Positions 24,399 through 34,546 of a DNA stretch of 64,000 nt are shown here, piece by piece. The notes under the pieces are model-generated. The model saw nothing but the letters and a program-made list of their open reading frames with translations, did no database searches and was not told where the DNA came from. The translations under genes were made by a program, and so were the position numbers. Location of the stretch: assembly GCA_963921195.1 (NCBI GenBank), contig OY992537.1, forward strand, positions 144,036,275-144,100,274. The letters are read 5' to 3'. The stretch is from Pegoplata infirma. Its lineage: Eukaryota; Arthropoda; Insecta; Diptera; Anthomyiidae. Position 1 is the stretch's first letter, and every line of letters begins with the position of its first letter.

Positions 24399-27300
24399 CT
24401 AGTGAGTTTTTTTGCATAGGGGTTTTCTTATAGCTTCAGCATATGAAGTGTGTAAATTAGGCATGTGGTGAGTATTACTATTGTGGGTATTATTGGTGGA
24501 TTTTGGGCGAGTTGGGGAACTGTATTGAGCATACGAGAGGTTTTGCGATCTCAAAGGTAAGTTTGAAGAGCCGTTATTATATGGAATGGGCTCGGGGTTT
24601 GATATAGGAACATTTAGGTTGTTGGGAAGAGGTGAGAAGTTGTTGGGTCGAAACTGTTGATGGATAGTTTTTTTCTGTGAATTTTTCTTAATCCTTAAAA
24701 ACAGAGGGCAGCCCCTGTAGTTTCCAGTATGATTACCGCCGCAATTACTACATTTAGTAATATTCGGGTCGTTTTTTGGATTTGTGCATTCGGAGGATTT
24801 ATGAACGTCTCCGCATCGAACACACACGGATGGGAGTTTACAATATCCTTTAGTGTGACCAAATTCCTGGCAGTTTAAGCATTGGGGTGGGTTTTTTCTT
24901 TTCATTGGTTCTTCGACTGATATTTTTCGGTGGAGAAGGTATCGCAAGTTATATATAGGATGGGGTCCATTTTTTTTTAATTTTTTGGAGTCAAAGAAAA
25001 TTTGAACTCTAAAAAGAGGTTGTGGAATTTTATCCTTATTAATTATATTTTAGACAGATTTCACTTCATATCCTTCACTTTCGATAGCATTTTTAATATC
25101 GCTTGTAGGTGCAGTGCTTTCAATCCCTTTGATGAAAACTGTGAGGCCTTTTGCGCTTTTTAATTGGTGAGTATAATAATTTTTGTTTTCTGAGTCTAAA
25201 TAAGCAATAACTTTGCGATAATTAGATTCAGAATAGGTTTGAATTTTTGTTTCATAAACACTGCCTCTACGCAGAGATTCCACAAAAAAATTATTTTTCC
25301 CAACAGTTTGGGATAGGGAGTTCACCAAAGTACATATTGGAATTTTGTTCACGTAAATATATTGGGGGCGGTTTATATTCCTTTATAGGTTCCGTGGCTT
25401 CATCATCGACTTCGTTTGTAGCTAGTAAAGAGAACCGGTTTTGACTTACCGTTTGTTCAGGATGTAAGTTTCTTGTTTGCTTTGGAGTGGGTTGTATTTT
25501 TGAAGATTTTGGACTTAATTTGCGTTTGGATCTTTGAAAATATCTATCAATACCTGTTTGGATTTTTAGTTCATTTGATACGGTATTACCTTTTTGCAGA
25601 TTTGTCGTTTTAGGTATAGCGCCTTTGGAAGTCACTATTGCCGGCTGTTGTACCATTTGGATATTATTAAGGGGTAGTGTGTGTGTATGTGCATTTTTAC
25701 TGTTTACACTTACGAACTGCGAAAGAGAACTGCTTGTCTCTTTAATAGTACCAGATTGGATTTGTTTTAAGGGAGTTTGAACAAAGAGTGAATTACCAGT
25801 TGACATGATCGGAGTAAAAGAGAATATTGATGATGTGGTGGTAGTAGTAGTTACAGATGATTGTGTTGTAATTGCCCAGTTGGCTCTGTCTTCAAGACAT
25901 CTTAGACGACGGGTGCACGACCCATGTAAATCGTTGACGACAGATGGATGACAGTCCACACAAGTCGTGAACGACACTCTCACACAAAAGATCCAAAAAT
26001 CATACAAGACATGATGAGCGACACTGTCGCTCAGAGTGTCGTGAATTTTAGCGATGACGATATGAGCGAATACTTCCTCCGAATTGTCGTGTATGACCAA
26101 CTCATCGACTGTATGCTCTACCTTATCGTTGACGACCATATAGGCGACCTTGTCTGCTATATAATCGTTGACGACCGTACTGGCGACACATTCCCTCATA
26201 CGGTCATCGACGACAATGTGAAGGACAATTTCCCCCATTAAGTCGTCCACGACCCTATAAGGTGCAATTTCTTCAGTGAAATAAAAGCAAAATTTTTTTT
26301 ATTATTAAAATTTATTTAATTTTATATTTGTTAATTGTTATAAAAAAGAAACGAAAAATAATAAAGTATATAATAAAATAGTAAAAAATAAACAAATAAT
26401 AATATATTAATTAAAAAGTTGAAGATTCCATTTGATATTTAAAGATCCATTTGATTTTTTGTCGTTCCATTTAAAACTTTTAACAACTTTAATTTTAAAT
26501 TATTAAAAGAACACGATTCTGAATTTGCACCTTCTTCGATAGCTTTTTGTACATAACTAAATATTTTATACTTACATTTGCTTTTTATTATCACCGTTAA
26601 TATTGTTCCGTTATTTTGTTTTTTTTTTCTCTCAACAACCTTACGTTGTCGTCAACGGACACAACACGACAAGTATTAAATATTGTCGGTCAGTACGTCG
26701 TAAACAAAGAGCAATATATGACAACTTCAAGAAATTGTAGCTTATATTGTCGTCAACGGAGAGTACGATTTACGACAATCTTCATATATTGCCGCTCATT
26801 TGTCGTCAATGGTGTTTAGTACACGACAAATATTAAATATTGTCGGTCAGCCTGTCGTAAACCATGAGCAATATATGACAACTAAATGAAATTGTCGTTT
26901 ATATTGTCGTCAACATATTTTGGCTGACGACAACATAAAGATATTGTCGCTCATATTGTCTTCAATCGGCATCAACTGACGACATATTTAAGACATTATC
27001 GCTTATCTTGTCGTTAACGGAATTTAAATACACGACACATATGAGAGATTGTCGCTTGTTTTGTCGTGAAACAAGTTTGGCCGAAGACAACTTAAAGACA
27101 TTTTCGATCATCTTCAATATATTTTCTATACACGACAAGTACTAGATTTTGTCGCTTAACTTGTCTCCAACTGGATGTTACACAAGACCAGCTGAGTATT
27201 TTGTCATGCAGCTAGTCGTTAGCGAATATTTCCGTTGCATTGTCGTTAGAGAAAATTAAATCGACACATGTCTTGAACGACAAATTCTTAACTATCACTT

Positions 27301-27622
27301 ACGAAATCGTTGAAGACAGCGTCGTCTACGACGTTTTGGGTGCTGCTGAGTTAACTACGTTGGTTAAATTAACAGAATTTGAATGTGTGGGTAGGCTGAG
27401 AAAATTATCATTATTTGTTGTTTGAGAAGGAGTAGTTGGAGTTGCACACTGAGAACTCCATGATGGAGTTGTTTTTTGCGCATGCGCGGTGAGAGAATTA
27501 GATACAGAGGGATCATTTGAATTATAATTTGATGGGGACGCAATTTGAGCGGGAGAGACTTGATTGTTTTGTGTTACATTGTTCACCAAAATATTAGTTG
27601 GGGGAGAGCGCCCAACTGGCAT
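24399..27622 (-). pseudogene. Jockey copy B ORF1 (gag-like, PRE_C2HC and zinc knuckles)
   Basis: Nucleic-acid-binding ORF1 protein. The N-terminus begins at 27622 (MPVGRSPPTNIL), a low-complexity Asn/Thr/Ser/Pro tract. It is interrupted after NSAAP near 27335 and resumes near 25885 (RANWAITTQSSVTTTT). Then come PPPIYLREQN, LRRGSVYETKIQTYSESNYR, YYTHQLKSAKGL and the PRE_C2HC segment YNLRYLLHRKISVEEP. Three zinc knuckles follow: CLNCQEFGHTKGYC, CVRCGDVHKSSEC and CSNCGGNHTGNYRGC. Breaks are a frameshift near 25340 and a TAA directly after EVKSV at 25050. The C-terminal tail ends at 24399. Confidence 0.88.
25885..27335. mobile_element. GTCGT/ACGAC-rich insertion in Jockey ORF1
   Basis: An insertion of about 1.45 kb that splits the Jockey ORF1 between codons for NSAAP and RANWAI. 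Both ends contain TGTCTTCAA(G/C) in inverted orientation, plus TTAGACGACG on the left and CGTCGTCTACGACG on the right. I find no clean target duplication. The body contains dozens of GTCGT or ACGAC pentamers, often paired as GTCGTnnACGAC. Around 26640-27200 they form a decayed tandem series with ATATTGTCG(G/C)TCA and TTGTCGTCAACGG, spaced about 100-115 bp. No transposase. Open frames on either strand within it are by-products of the repeats. Confidence 0.7.
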
Positions 27623-27904
27623 TTTTTTTTAATTTTTTTTTTTTTTTTTTGTAATGTGCTCTTTTTCACTTTTTTATGTTATATTTATATACAAATTTTT
27701 GTTTTCAGTTTTTATGTTTTTCTTTTTAGATTTCATTTGAAATAACAATAAATTTAAATTATTGCCATTGAGCGTCTTTTCGCTGTTTATTTGAAATAAT
27801 ATTTCGGATTTTTTTGTTAGTGTAACTTTATTTTAAACGATTAAATGTCGAAGCAAAATAAAAAACACGTCCGCACATAAAATGATAACTTTGAAAAAAA
27901 AAAA

Positions 27905-27915
27905 AATCGAGAAAT
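27905..27915. repeat. Target duplication of the Jockey element, 5' side
   Basis: AATCGAGAAAT, identical to 21475-21485. It marks the 5' end of the Jockey copy at 27904. Confidence 0.93.
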
Positions 27916-28502
27916 AAATATAGATTTTTTCGGAGGTATAATTATTAAATGTGCGTTATGTTCGGATAGGTTACACTGTTGGGGAAGGTTTTGATGTTGA
28001 ACAATTTCATTATTTACTGATGATGAAGCGGGAAGATCGACTTCCATTTCATTAGATGCAGAAGATTGTTTTTCATGTATTAATTGTATATCAGTTCGAT
28101 TGTTTGTCTCATCTGCCTCATTTGTAGCAAGTTGTATTGCTGGTGTATTATCAGCCTTACTAGTAGCAGGTTGAGATGTTGGTATCTCATCAGTCTTATT
28201 TGTACCAGGTTGTACTGCCGGTGTCTCCTCAGCCTTAGAAGCGATACGTTTAGATGCCCTCTTACTTTTTGGCGACTCAGAGGGGGACTTACGAATCTTA
28301 TCCATTAACTTAAAATCATTAAAAATGCCATCAAGTTTATTTGAGAGTAAAGAAAATTCTTTTTTAATATCATTAAACTTTTTACGATTGGATTTTATAA
28401 ACTTATAAAAGTCAATATCAATTTGTTTACAGTCCGCACAACATCAACGTAAACCTCTGTCAATAGCAAGAATATCAGCAACTCGAGTAGGAATATCAAT
28501 GC
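27905..28502 (-). pseudogene. LINE-P ORF1, middle part
   Basis: Reading leftward from the hAT MITE: IPTRVADILAIDRGLR, a TGA where the PHD-like consensus has tryptophan, CCADC, then KSNRKKFNDIKKEFSLLSNK (probably coiled coil). Then follows KSPSESPKSKRASKR and four degenerate 11-12 residue repeats of the type KADETPAVQPAT. The segment ends with PPKKSIFISR at the Jockey insertion point. With its flanking pieces it makes one ORF1 of PHD-like finger, coiled coil, low-complexity spacer and C-terminal domain. It is easily mistaken for a small host gene because 28305-27841 is open. Confidence 0.82.
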
Positions 28503-29456
28503 TAGAGATGGGCGCAGGTCACGTGATTTGCGTGATTCACGTGAATCACGCGTGAGTGATTTTCATTTCAATCACGTGATTGTTAGTTGAAAAAATCTGA
28601 GTGAGTCATTTATTTTTTGCGTGAGTTTGCGTGATTAGATTTTTTGATTTGCCCAATTTTTTTTAATTTTTTTTAATTTTTTGTAAAAATTTTTTGTTTT
28701 AATTTTTTTTCTTTTTGGTAAGAAAATTTTATTGCGTGAGTAGATTTTGCGTGACTTACACGTGAGCGTGATTGAATTTGGCGTGAGTCACGCGTGAGCG
28801 TGAGTAAGTTTTTTATTACTCACGTGAATGTGAGTGAGTGTGAGTAAAAAAAATAATTGCGTGAGTGATTAGTGAGTGATTCGATTATTTTTTGCGTGAG
28901 CGTGAGTTAGGGTGGCGGTGTACGATTTACACCTCGCATAGACCTTTTGGTCCATAGCGATACCACAAAACTTTTTTCTTTTTCGCTAGCGGCGCAAGTT
29001 AAACACGTTCAAAGTCATTGCGAATCTCTTTAATATTCTAAGATCCATTCGCGTTATATCCTCCAAAGTATTAAAGCTTATCTGACCAGTAATCGATCGG
29101 CGACTTCTTGCCACCGCTGGACAGTGACAAAGTATGTGTTCTATCGTTTCATCCACTCCTGGTGAGCCGCATCTTTTACAACTGGCGTCCGGGATGAGTC
29201 TAATATTCTTAGCATGAATGCCGATGAGACAGTGACCAGTTATTATTCCCGTCAGAGCTCGACATTCCCTTCTCGTAAGTGATAAAAGGTATTCAGTTTT
29301 CCCTTGGTCATAAGTTGGCTATAAAGTTCTGCTGATTTTGCATGTTGTTAGTTGTTCCCACTTCCTGTTCGCTACTGCAACATTTATGGAATCCCGTCTT
29401 TTTTGTTGTGAGCGTGAGTGAGTGTGAGTCAAAAACCACTCACGCGCCCATCTCTA
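28503..29456. mobile_element. hAT-like MITE with GTGAGTGA ends, in LINE-P ORF1
   Basis: Terminal repeats TAGAGATGGGCGC...GCGCCCATCTCTA with a perfect 8-bp duplication ATCAATGC (28495-28502 and 29457-29464). Subterminal regions consist of CGTGAGTGAGTGTGAGT and CACGTGA repeats. A LINE fragment sits in the middle (28914-29405). The same family is at 51495-52080 without the passenger. Removal restores the LINE-P finger (KCID continues into IPTRV). Confidence 0.92.
28914..29405 (-). pseudogene. LINE 3'-end fragment carried inside the hAT MITE
   Basis: The minus strand encodes broken pieces resembling the C-terminus of R1/LOA/Jockey-type ORF2: SAELYSQL, then a region with GH-L-GIHA character, a Cys-rich CxxCGSPGVDE(T)-like knuckle and HILCHCPAV-like residues, all with frameshifts. 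Only the very end of the protein is present, so it is a strongly 5'-truncated insertion. It is GC-richer than the surrounding GTGAGTGA repeats. Family assignment is approximate. Confidence 0.6.
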
Positions 29457-29756
29457 ATCAATGCACTTTATGTGATACAATTTATCACAAATCCAGCAAG
29501 AAATCATGATTGCATTTGCATCACTATTTTTACAATTTAATATAGAACAAATCATATTTAATTATATTTAGTTATAAATATATTCCGCGACGGGATTGTG
29601 TTTTATATTTATGTATTTAGTTATGGTAACTCTGTTAACAAAGCAAAAATTGTTGTTGTTATTTAGTTTGTTTTAAAATTATCGAGTTATAAAACAACAG
29701 TTTACAATCCAAGGCAAGTAAAGAGTACCCATAAGCCACGTAAGCTCAACAGTAGA
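29457..29756 (-). pseudogene. LINE-P ORF1 N-terminus (PHD-like finger)
   Basis: ATG at 29553-29555 opens MICSILNCKNSDANAIMISC, then WICDKLYHIKC. With the next segment this gives a C-x2-C ... H-x2-C ... C-x2-C PHD-like zinc finger. Upstream to about 29756 is its probable 5' UTR, abutting the truncated Jockey copy A. Confidence 0.75.
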
Positions 29757-32330
29757 ACTTTATCTGGGTAAGTTTTGCATCTATCTGATTTTTCCATGTA
29801 AGACGACGGTCAAGGTGTATGCCGAGATATTTCACATTTGATTGTTGGGGTATATTATTATTATTTATTTGAATCGGTGGACACGTTTCTTTTCTTAAAG
29901 TAAAAGTTACGTGTAAACATTTCTGTTCATTCACTTTAATTTTCCATTTATCTAACCAAGTTTCCAATTGTGATATATGATTTTGTAACAATATTGACGC
30001 TACTAATGGGTCATTGTGGACAGTTAGGATTGCTGTATCATCAGCAAATGTGGACGTATGGGTGTTCAAGTTTAATGGCATATCAGATGTATACTGGATA
30101 TACAGAAGTGGTCCCAAAATACTACCTTGCGGATCTCCAGCACAAATGTCTTGGGGGGAGCTGAAGAAACTTTTTTCCGCGAGAACGAATTTACGTTTGT
30201 TTATATAGCTTTCTAGGAGCTTATGGGTACTTGACGGTAACAAAAGTTTTATTTTAAAGAGAAGGGCCTCATGCCAAACTTTATTAAAGGCTTGTAAGCA
30301 TAGAAATAATTAGAAGGCACGCAGTGTTGTATTTGATGTATTTTCCAATATGGTGGCAAAATGCTTGTCCTTCCTCATCTCACACGTATTTAATATCAAA
30401 TTATTTTGCTTTATTCAACGTTTTTTAAAGATAATACGCACTATTGATAGTTTAAAAACTTTTTTTCTTTTGTTGTTTGCTTTGTTGTTGTTCTCCTTTA
30501 TGTTGTATTGTTTTTATTAAACGTCAAAAGTTACATAATGTGCTGTCACTAATACTTATTCAAGCGAAATACGACTCTGTTTCATTTCTATTTTTTTCTA
30601 TGCTTGTAAGACATCAATAAAGAGAGCAGCGCAGTATTTTTTCCCCTCAAATGCCTTTCTTATTACAGTGATTAGCCTATGTACTTGTTCGATGGTGTTA
30701 TGTTTTCTCCCGAAGCCAAATTGATGTGCTGGAATAGTATTGTTTTCGTCTACATACAAGGTCAACTTATTTATGAGTAACTTTTCAAACAGTTTTGATA
30801 TATTGGGTGAACGAATGATTGGTCTATAAGATTCAACTTTTGTGTGGTCTTTGCCTGGTTTGGGTATCATTTTAACAAGTGATACTTTCCATTCCGGGGG
30901 ATAGTACTCAAGGCGTAAAATAACATTAAAAATAAAGAGAATAATTCTTAATGCTATACGGGGTAATTCTACAAGCATTTTATTACTTATCTTATCGATG
31001 TCAGGTGCTTTTTTGGGTCTAATTCAAAAATAGCTTTTTCAACCTCTCGCATTTCAAACATAAGAGGGGGACATACTATGTGCTGGGATGTAGTAGGAGG
31101 CGACTCTATTCTAGTACTAGATAAGTTTGGCGTAAAAACTTCCTTCAAATGATCCACGAACAGATTTCCTTTTTCCGTGTCGTTTCTGGCCCAATTTCCA
31201 TTAAATTTTCGCAAAGGAGGCTTACATGTAACGGGTCTTTTAAGATTTTTTGTAGCACGCCACAAAGAGCAATCAGTTTTAGCTGTTGGATCTAAGTTTT
31301 CGAGATATCTGCTAAGCGATTCAATTCTTTTTTCTTCAAGAAGTCTTCGCAAATTCTTCGTGCATTATTTAAATCGTTCCCTTAGTTGTGGAGATCTGTG
31401 CTGTTGCCATTCGCTTCGTGCAACTCTTTTATCATTTAGGAGTCTTTCGACATCTATAGAAAAAATTCCGGTTGGTCTTTTGTATCGGCGGGGCTTTGTA
31501 GCCAGTTGAGCAGCAAGTTTGATTTGTAATTCTAAATTTTTAACAGAGAGGTCAATATCTTCTTTTGTTCTTAACGGTATATTTTCCGAGCAATGAGAAC
31601 TAATAAACATTCTGTATTTTAGCCAATCTGTGCTTTTTCCCGTAATCGCTGAGTCACCATATGGGTTTGCAATTTCTCGGGGGCCCTGGATACAAACAAT
31701 AGTGGGTGTGTGATCTGACGACAAATCTAATGACGATTCTACCTGTACTAATTCCCTTGAAATAGCCTTTGTCACTCCAAAATCTATTAAATCTGGTATT
31801 TTTTGCCTATCTGTTGGCCAGTAAGTGGGTTCTCCGCTTGATATAAAATTCATACCTATTTTTGAAATTGTATTAAATAAAACACGTTCCTTGGGAGAAA
31901 TCAGCCGTGACCCCCAGAATGTGTGTTTGGCATTGCAGTCACCAGCTGCCAGAAAGCGGGGACCTAAAGATTTAAAGAAATCAGTGTACTGAATTTCTGT
32001 TATCGGAAATCTAGGAGGGGAGTAAATTGATGAAATAACAAGGTTCATGTTAAATTCTTCGAGGCATATAGTGCTGGCTTGAAGATAGTTTTCACGAAAT
32101 TCGGGCATTGGAAAGTGTTTTAAACGAGACTTTATGATAACCGCTGCACCACCGCATCCTCTGCCTCTGGGGTCTTTTGTGTCATAAATTGTGTATCCTT
32201 GTATTGAAAAAGAACTTCTTGTGGTTAAATGAGTCTCAGAAAGTAGCATAACGTCAATTTGCTTGTTTCCGAGAAAATAATTTAGTTCGTTTTTGTGTAG
32301 GCTTAAGCCGTAAAGCAAAGTGGGGGGATG
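29757..32330 (-). pseudogene. Jockey-clade LINE copy A: ORF2
   Basis: Second Jockey-type ORF2, truncated at both ends: it starts inside the endonuclease at about 32320 and stops in the RT at 29757. Endonuclease motifs are SETHLTTRSSF, AAGDCNAKHTFWGSR and an intact catalytic SSDHTPT, unlike copy B. RT motifs are SYRPIIRSPNISKLFEK, HQFGFGRKHNT, FIDVLQAFNKVWH (restored across the MITE), AGDPQGSILGPLLY (D for V in motif B) and FADDTAI. Breaks are a TAA at 31365-31367, an extra base in an A run near 31007, and a 304-bp MITE. The clean loss of the 3' end is unusual, because LINEs normally lose 5' sequence, and suggests a later deletion or recombination next to LINE-P. Confidence 0.88.
30299..30602. 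mobile_element. 304-bp hAT-like MITE in Jockey copy A
   Basis: Ends CATAGAAA...TTTCTATG with a perfect 8-bp duplication CTTGTAAG (30291-30298 and 30603-30610). It interrupts RT motif A. Excising it with one CTTGTAAG restores DVLQAFNKVWH. No coding content. Confidence 0.9.
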
Positions 32331-32401
32331 GATTTCTTCGTTAAAATTTTTCTCAGTCTGGCCGCATCTGTAGTGTGTTCGATTTTAAAACAGAGCTCAT
32401 T

Positions 32402-33050
32402 TCAGCTGCTCTTTTTCGATATAGAGTAAAAGATCAGTTGAGCTCTATACAGTATTGTGTGCATTAGCATCACAAACTCACCCGTTTTCTCTCTAATAAA
32501 TGTTTGAAGATCGGGAAGCGGTGCTTCCCTGTTATGTGCCATGTACAACGATATCAGATGTAGTGCCCTATTCCCCATCTTGTATATTGCGATTGTTAGA
32601 TCATTTGTACTATATTTTTGTAGAAAAAAAAGTTTAAAGTTTTTTTTAGCCAATATAGCAGCACGTTTTATACCTTTTGTTTGCGAGAAAATTAAATCGT
32701 ACTCCTGCGTCGAAAGCCCTTGAATTTCGCCAGTGGCATTCACCCAGGGCTCCTGGATGAGTGCCACATCATATGACTCTTCTACAAGAGTCATGAGTAG
32801 AGCAGCTGAAGCCGCACTACTGTTATGCATGTTTATTTGCAACACACACATCATCTTTGTCATTATTAATGGAATTACCCGTGATGTCTGGCCCATCATG
32901 TGGACTCTCCCCATCGAGTTTAATATTCATGGTGGCAATGGTAAGTAAATCAAGGTCCCTTTCTACCTCGCCATTTTCTAAAACATTTGCGTTTTGTCTG
33001 ATGGATTTCTCTTTTTTTAGGCGTAAGTATACCACTGACTCGAGGGATAG
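32402..33050 (-). pseudogene. R1-group LINE: end of ORF1 and endonuclease start of ORF2
   Basis: ORF2 endonuclease beginning LQINMHNSSAASAALL, then VALIQEPWVN, GIKRAAILAKKN and RALHLISLYM, typical of the R1/I-group endonuclease. It breaks off near 32445, before its catalytic C-terminal half. Upstream, an overlapping frame ends DVCVANKHA*, the probable end of ORF1, with the ORF2 ATG lying inside it, a normal ORF1/ORF2 overlap for such elements. The orientation is opposite to the R1-group reverse transcriptase at 34038-40920, so it is either part of another copy or an inverted piece. Confidence 0.7.
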
Positions 33051-33145
33051 CGGCGAAAGTGGCAACAAAGATCGTGATCATCCAGTACACGTTGTTGGAT
33101 TCGAAGGTGTGAAAATATTTAACATGGAATCGAAACAAGTAAATT
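32810..33145. repeat. 336-bp direct repeat, copy 1 (chimeric)
   Basis: Nearly identical to 33701-34037 (a few substitutions and one inserted C). The unit is itself a chimera: its left two thirds are R1-group LINE sequence on the minus strand and its right third is the plus-strand acidic-protein segment (DSGESG...[14 protein letters not shown]), also found at 59340-59450. Confidence 0.92.
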
Positions 33146-33375
33146 CAGAACTCATAGTATAAAGAATGATTTAAGCCACTACGTCACAGCTGAGACACCA
33201 AAATTGTTTACACGCTTCGGATTAACAACAAATTTCATTGGTTCCGGTCCAAACACTTGGGAAAATTGTGAGGACTACCAGCAAGCGCAGCAAATATTAC
33301 TTCAATTACATGTTTTCAACGACGCTGCCGAAAGAGGCGTGAAATTAATAGAGGACTATAAAAACATGCTGTGAA
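33027..33375 (+). pseudogene. Remnant of an unidentified acidic protein
   Basis: Plus-strand reading gives [39 protein letters not shown] and a stop. After a gap another frame gives LFTRFGLTTNFIGSG, ENCEDYQQAQQILLQ and NDAAERGVKLIEDYKNML. The AAERGVKLIEDY phrase looks like a real conserved protein, but I cannot name it. The first part recurs inside the fold-back element at 58255-61215, so the sequence probably travels with that element. Not functional here. Confidence 0.5.
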
Positions 33376-33389
33376 GTAATGGAGAGGAA

Positions 33390-33700
33390 AAAATATTACC
33401 CTAACAAAGTGGAAATACGGCGTAGGTATGTTGGGACTTAAAGTAAGGGGCAAAAACTATTGGGGGCCAGTCTGTATTTCCCGTTCCTAAGAGGCACCAT
33501 GGGAGCGGTAAAAGCCGATTTTATAAATAAAAATGATTAAAAATAAAAAATGTGTATAAACCCCCTTAAGGCTTAAAAATAAGGGGTAGGTTTGTTTGGA
33601 GAAAATTTTGGGGCTAAAAAATATTGGGGGTCAGTATAAGATCTGATTTTATAAAACAATAAAAAAAATGTGTGGGGACCCCCTTAAGGCTTAAAAATAG
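33390..33700. repeat. Fragment of the fold-back element's arm repeat
   Basis: Contains TAGGTTTGTTTGG and AAAAATATTGGGGGTCAGT units, as in the arms of the 58255-61215 element (for example 58990-59260 and 60280-60520). It is bordered by the two copies of the 336-bp direct repeat. Confidence 0.75.
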
Positions 33701-34037
33701 AGCCGCACTACTGTTATGCATGTTTATTTGCAACACACACATCATCTTTGTCATTATTAATGGAATTGCCCGTGATGTCTGGCCCATCATGTGGACTCTC
33801 CCCATCGAGTTTAATATTCGTGGTGGCAATGGTAAGTAAATCAAGGTCCCTTTCTACCTCGCCATTTTCTAAAACATTTGCGTTTTCGTCTGATGGATTT
33901 CTCTTTTTTTAGGCGTAAGTATAACACTGACTCGGGGGATAGCGGCGAAAGTGGCAGCAAAGATCGTGATCATCCAGTACACGTTGTTGGATTCGAAGGT
34001 GTGAAAATAATTAACATGGAATCGAAACAAGTAAATT
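33701..34037. repeat. 337-bp direct repeat, copy 2 (chimeric)
   Basis: Second copy of 32810-33145, including the same junction between the minus-strand LINE and the plus-strand acidic segment. Its right end abuts the R1-group LINE that starts near 34038. Confidence 0.92.
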
Positions 34038-34546
34038 ATTCATCCACACCAATTAGCCCGTGAAAACGTTCATATTGTGGTGCCGGAAATACCTGATATA
34101 CCGTTGGCAACCACAGAGGAACTTTTGGAGACGTTAAAAAATATCGGAGACAATAAAGATCCAGGCCCAGATGTTATACCTAATAAGGCTTTAAAGGTGG
34201 TAATACAGAACAAACCAAGTGTGTTCGTACAAGTGTTCAACCAATGCACGGTGGTCAATTCCGGCCAAAAATCAATAACTTCTTTATTTCTGCGTGTAAA
34301 TAGCTTAAATTTAATATTCGAATTAAGAATAACATATTCGATACCTTGCCCAAATGTTAGACCTACAAACACAGTGGTTGGCCAAATAATCATGGACGTC
34401 CCAAATGTATCAAACATGTCTGCATATAAACAGCAATAATATAATATCCGAATTAAGAATAATATATCTGATCTCTTTTCAAAACGTTGGACATACAAAT
34501 ATAGTGGTTGGCCAACTAAGCATGGACGTGTCAAATGTATCAAACT

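Larger units (their letters stand above)
21486..27904 (-). mobile_element. Near full-length Jockey-clade LINE (copy B)
   Basis: Minus-strand non-LTR retrotransposon with 5' UTR (about 27623-27904), ORF1 (PRE_C2HC and zinc knuckles), ORF2 (endonuclease and reverse transcriptase), 3' UTR with AATAAA and an A-rich tail at 21486-21500. A perfect 11-bp duplication, AATCGAGAAAT, flanks it, so it is a genuine target-primed insertion and probably complete at its 5' end. It sits inside ORF1 of LINE-P. It is dead: ORF1 has a stop, a frameshift and a 1.45-kb insertion, and ORF2 has stops and a frameshift. Confidence 0.92.

Noticed and set aside
25291..26250. 319-residue open frame on the minus strand
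   Set aside because: Its left half is Jockey ORF1 but its right half runs into the GTCGT-rich insertion. The apparent single protein is an accident of the repeat.
27841..28305. 154-residue open frame (MDKIRKSPSESPKSKR...) that looks like a small host gene
   Set aside because: It is in frame with a PHD-like finger upstream and an ORF1 C-terminal domain downstream once two insertions are removed, so it is part of LINE-P ORF1. Its last residues are Jockey 5' UTR.
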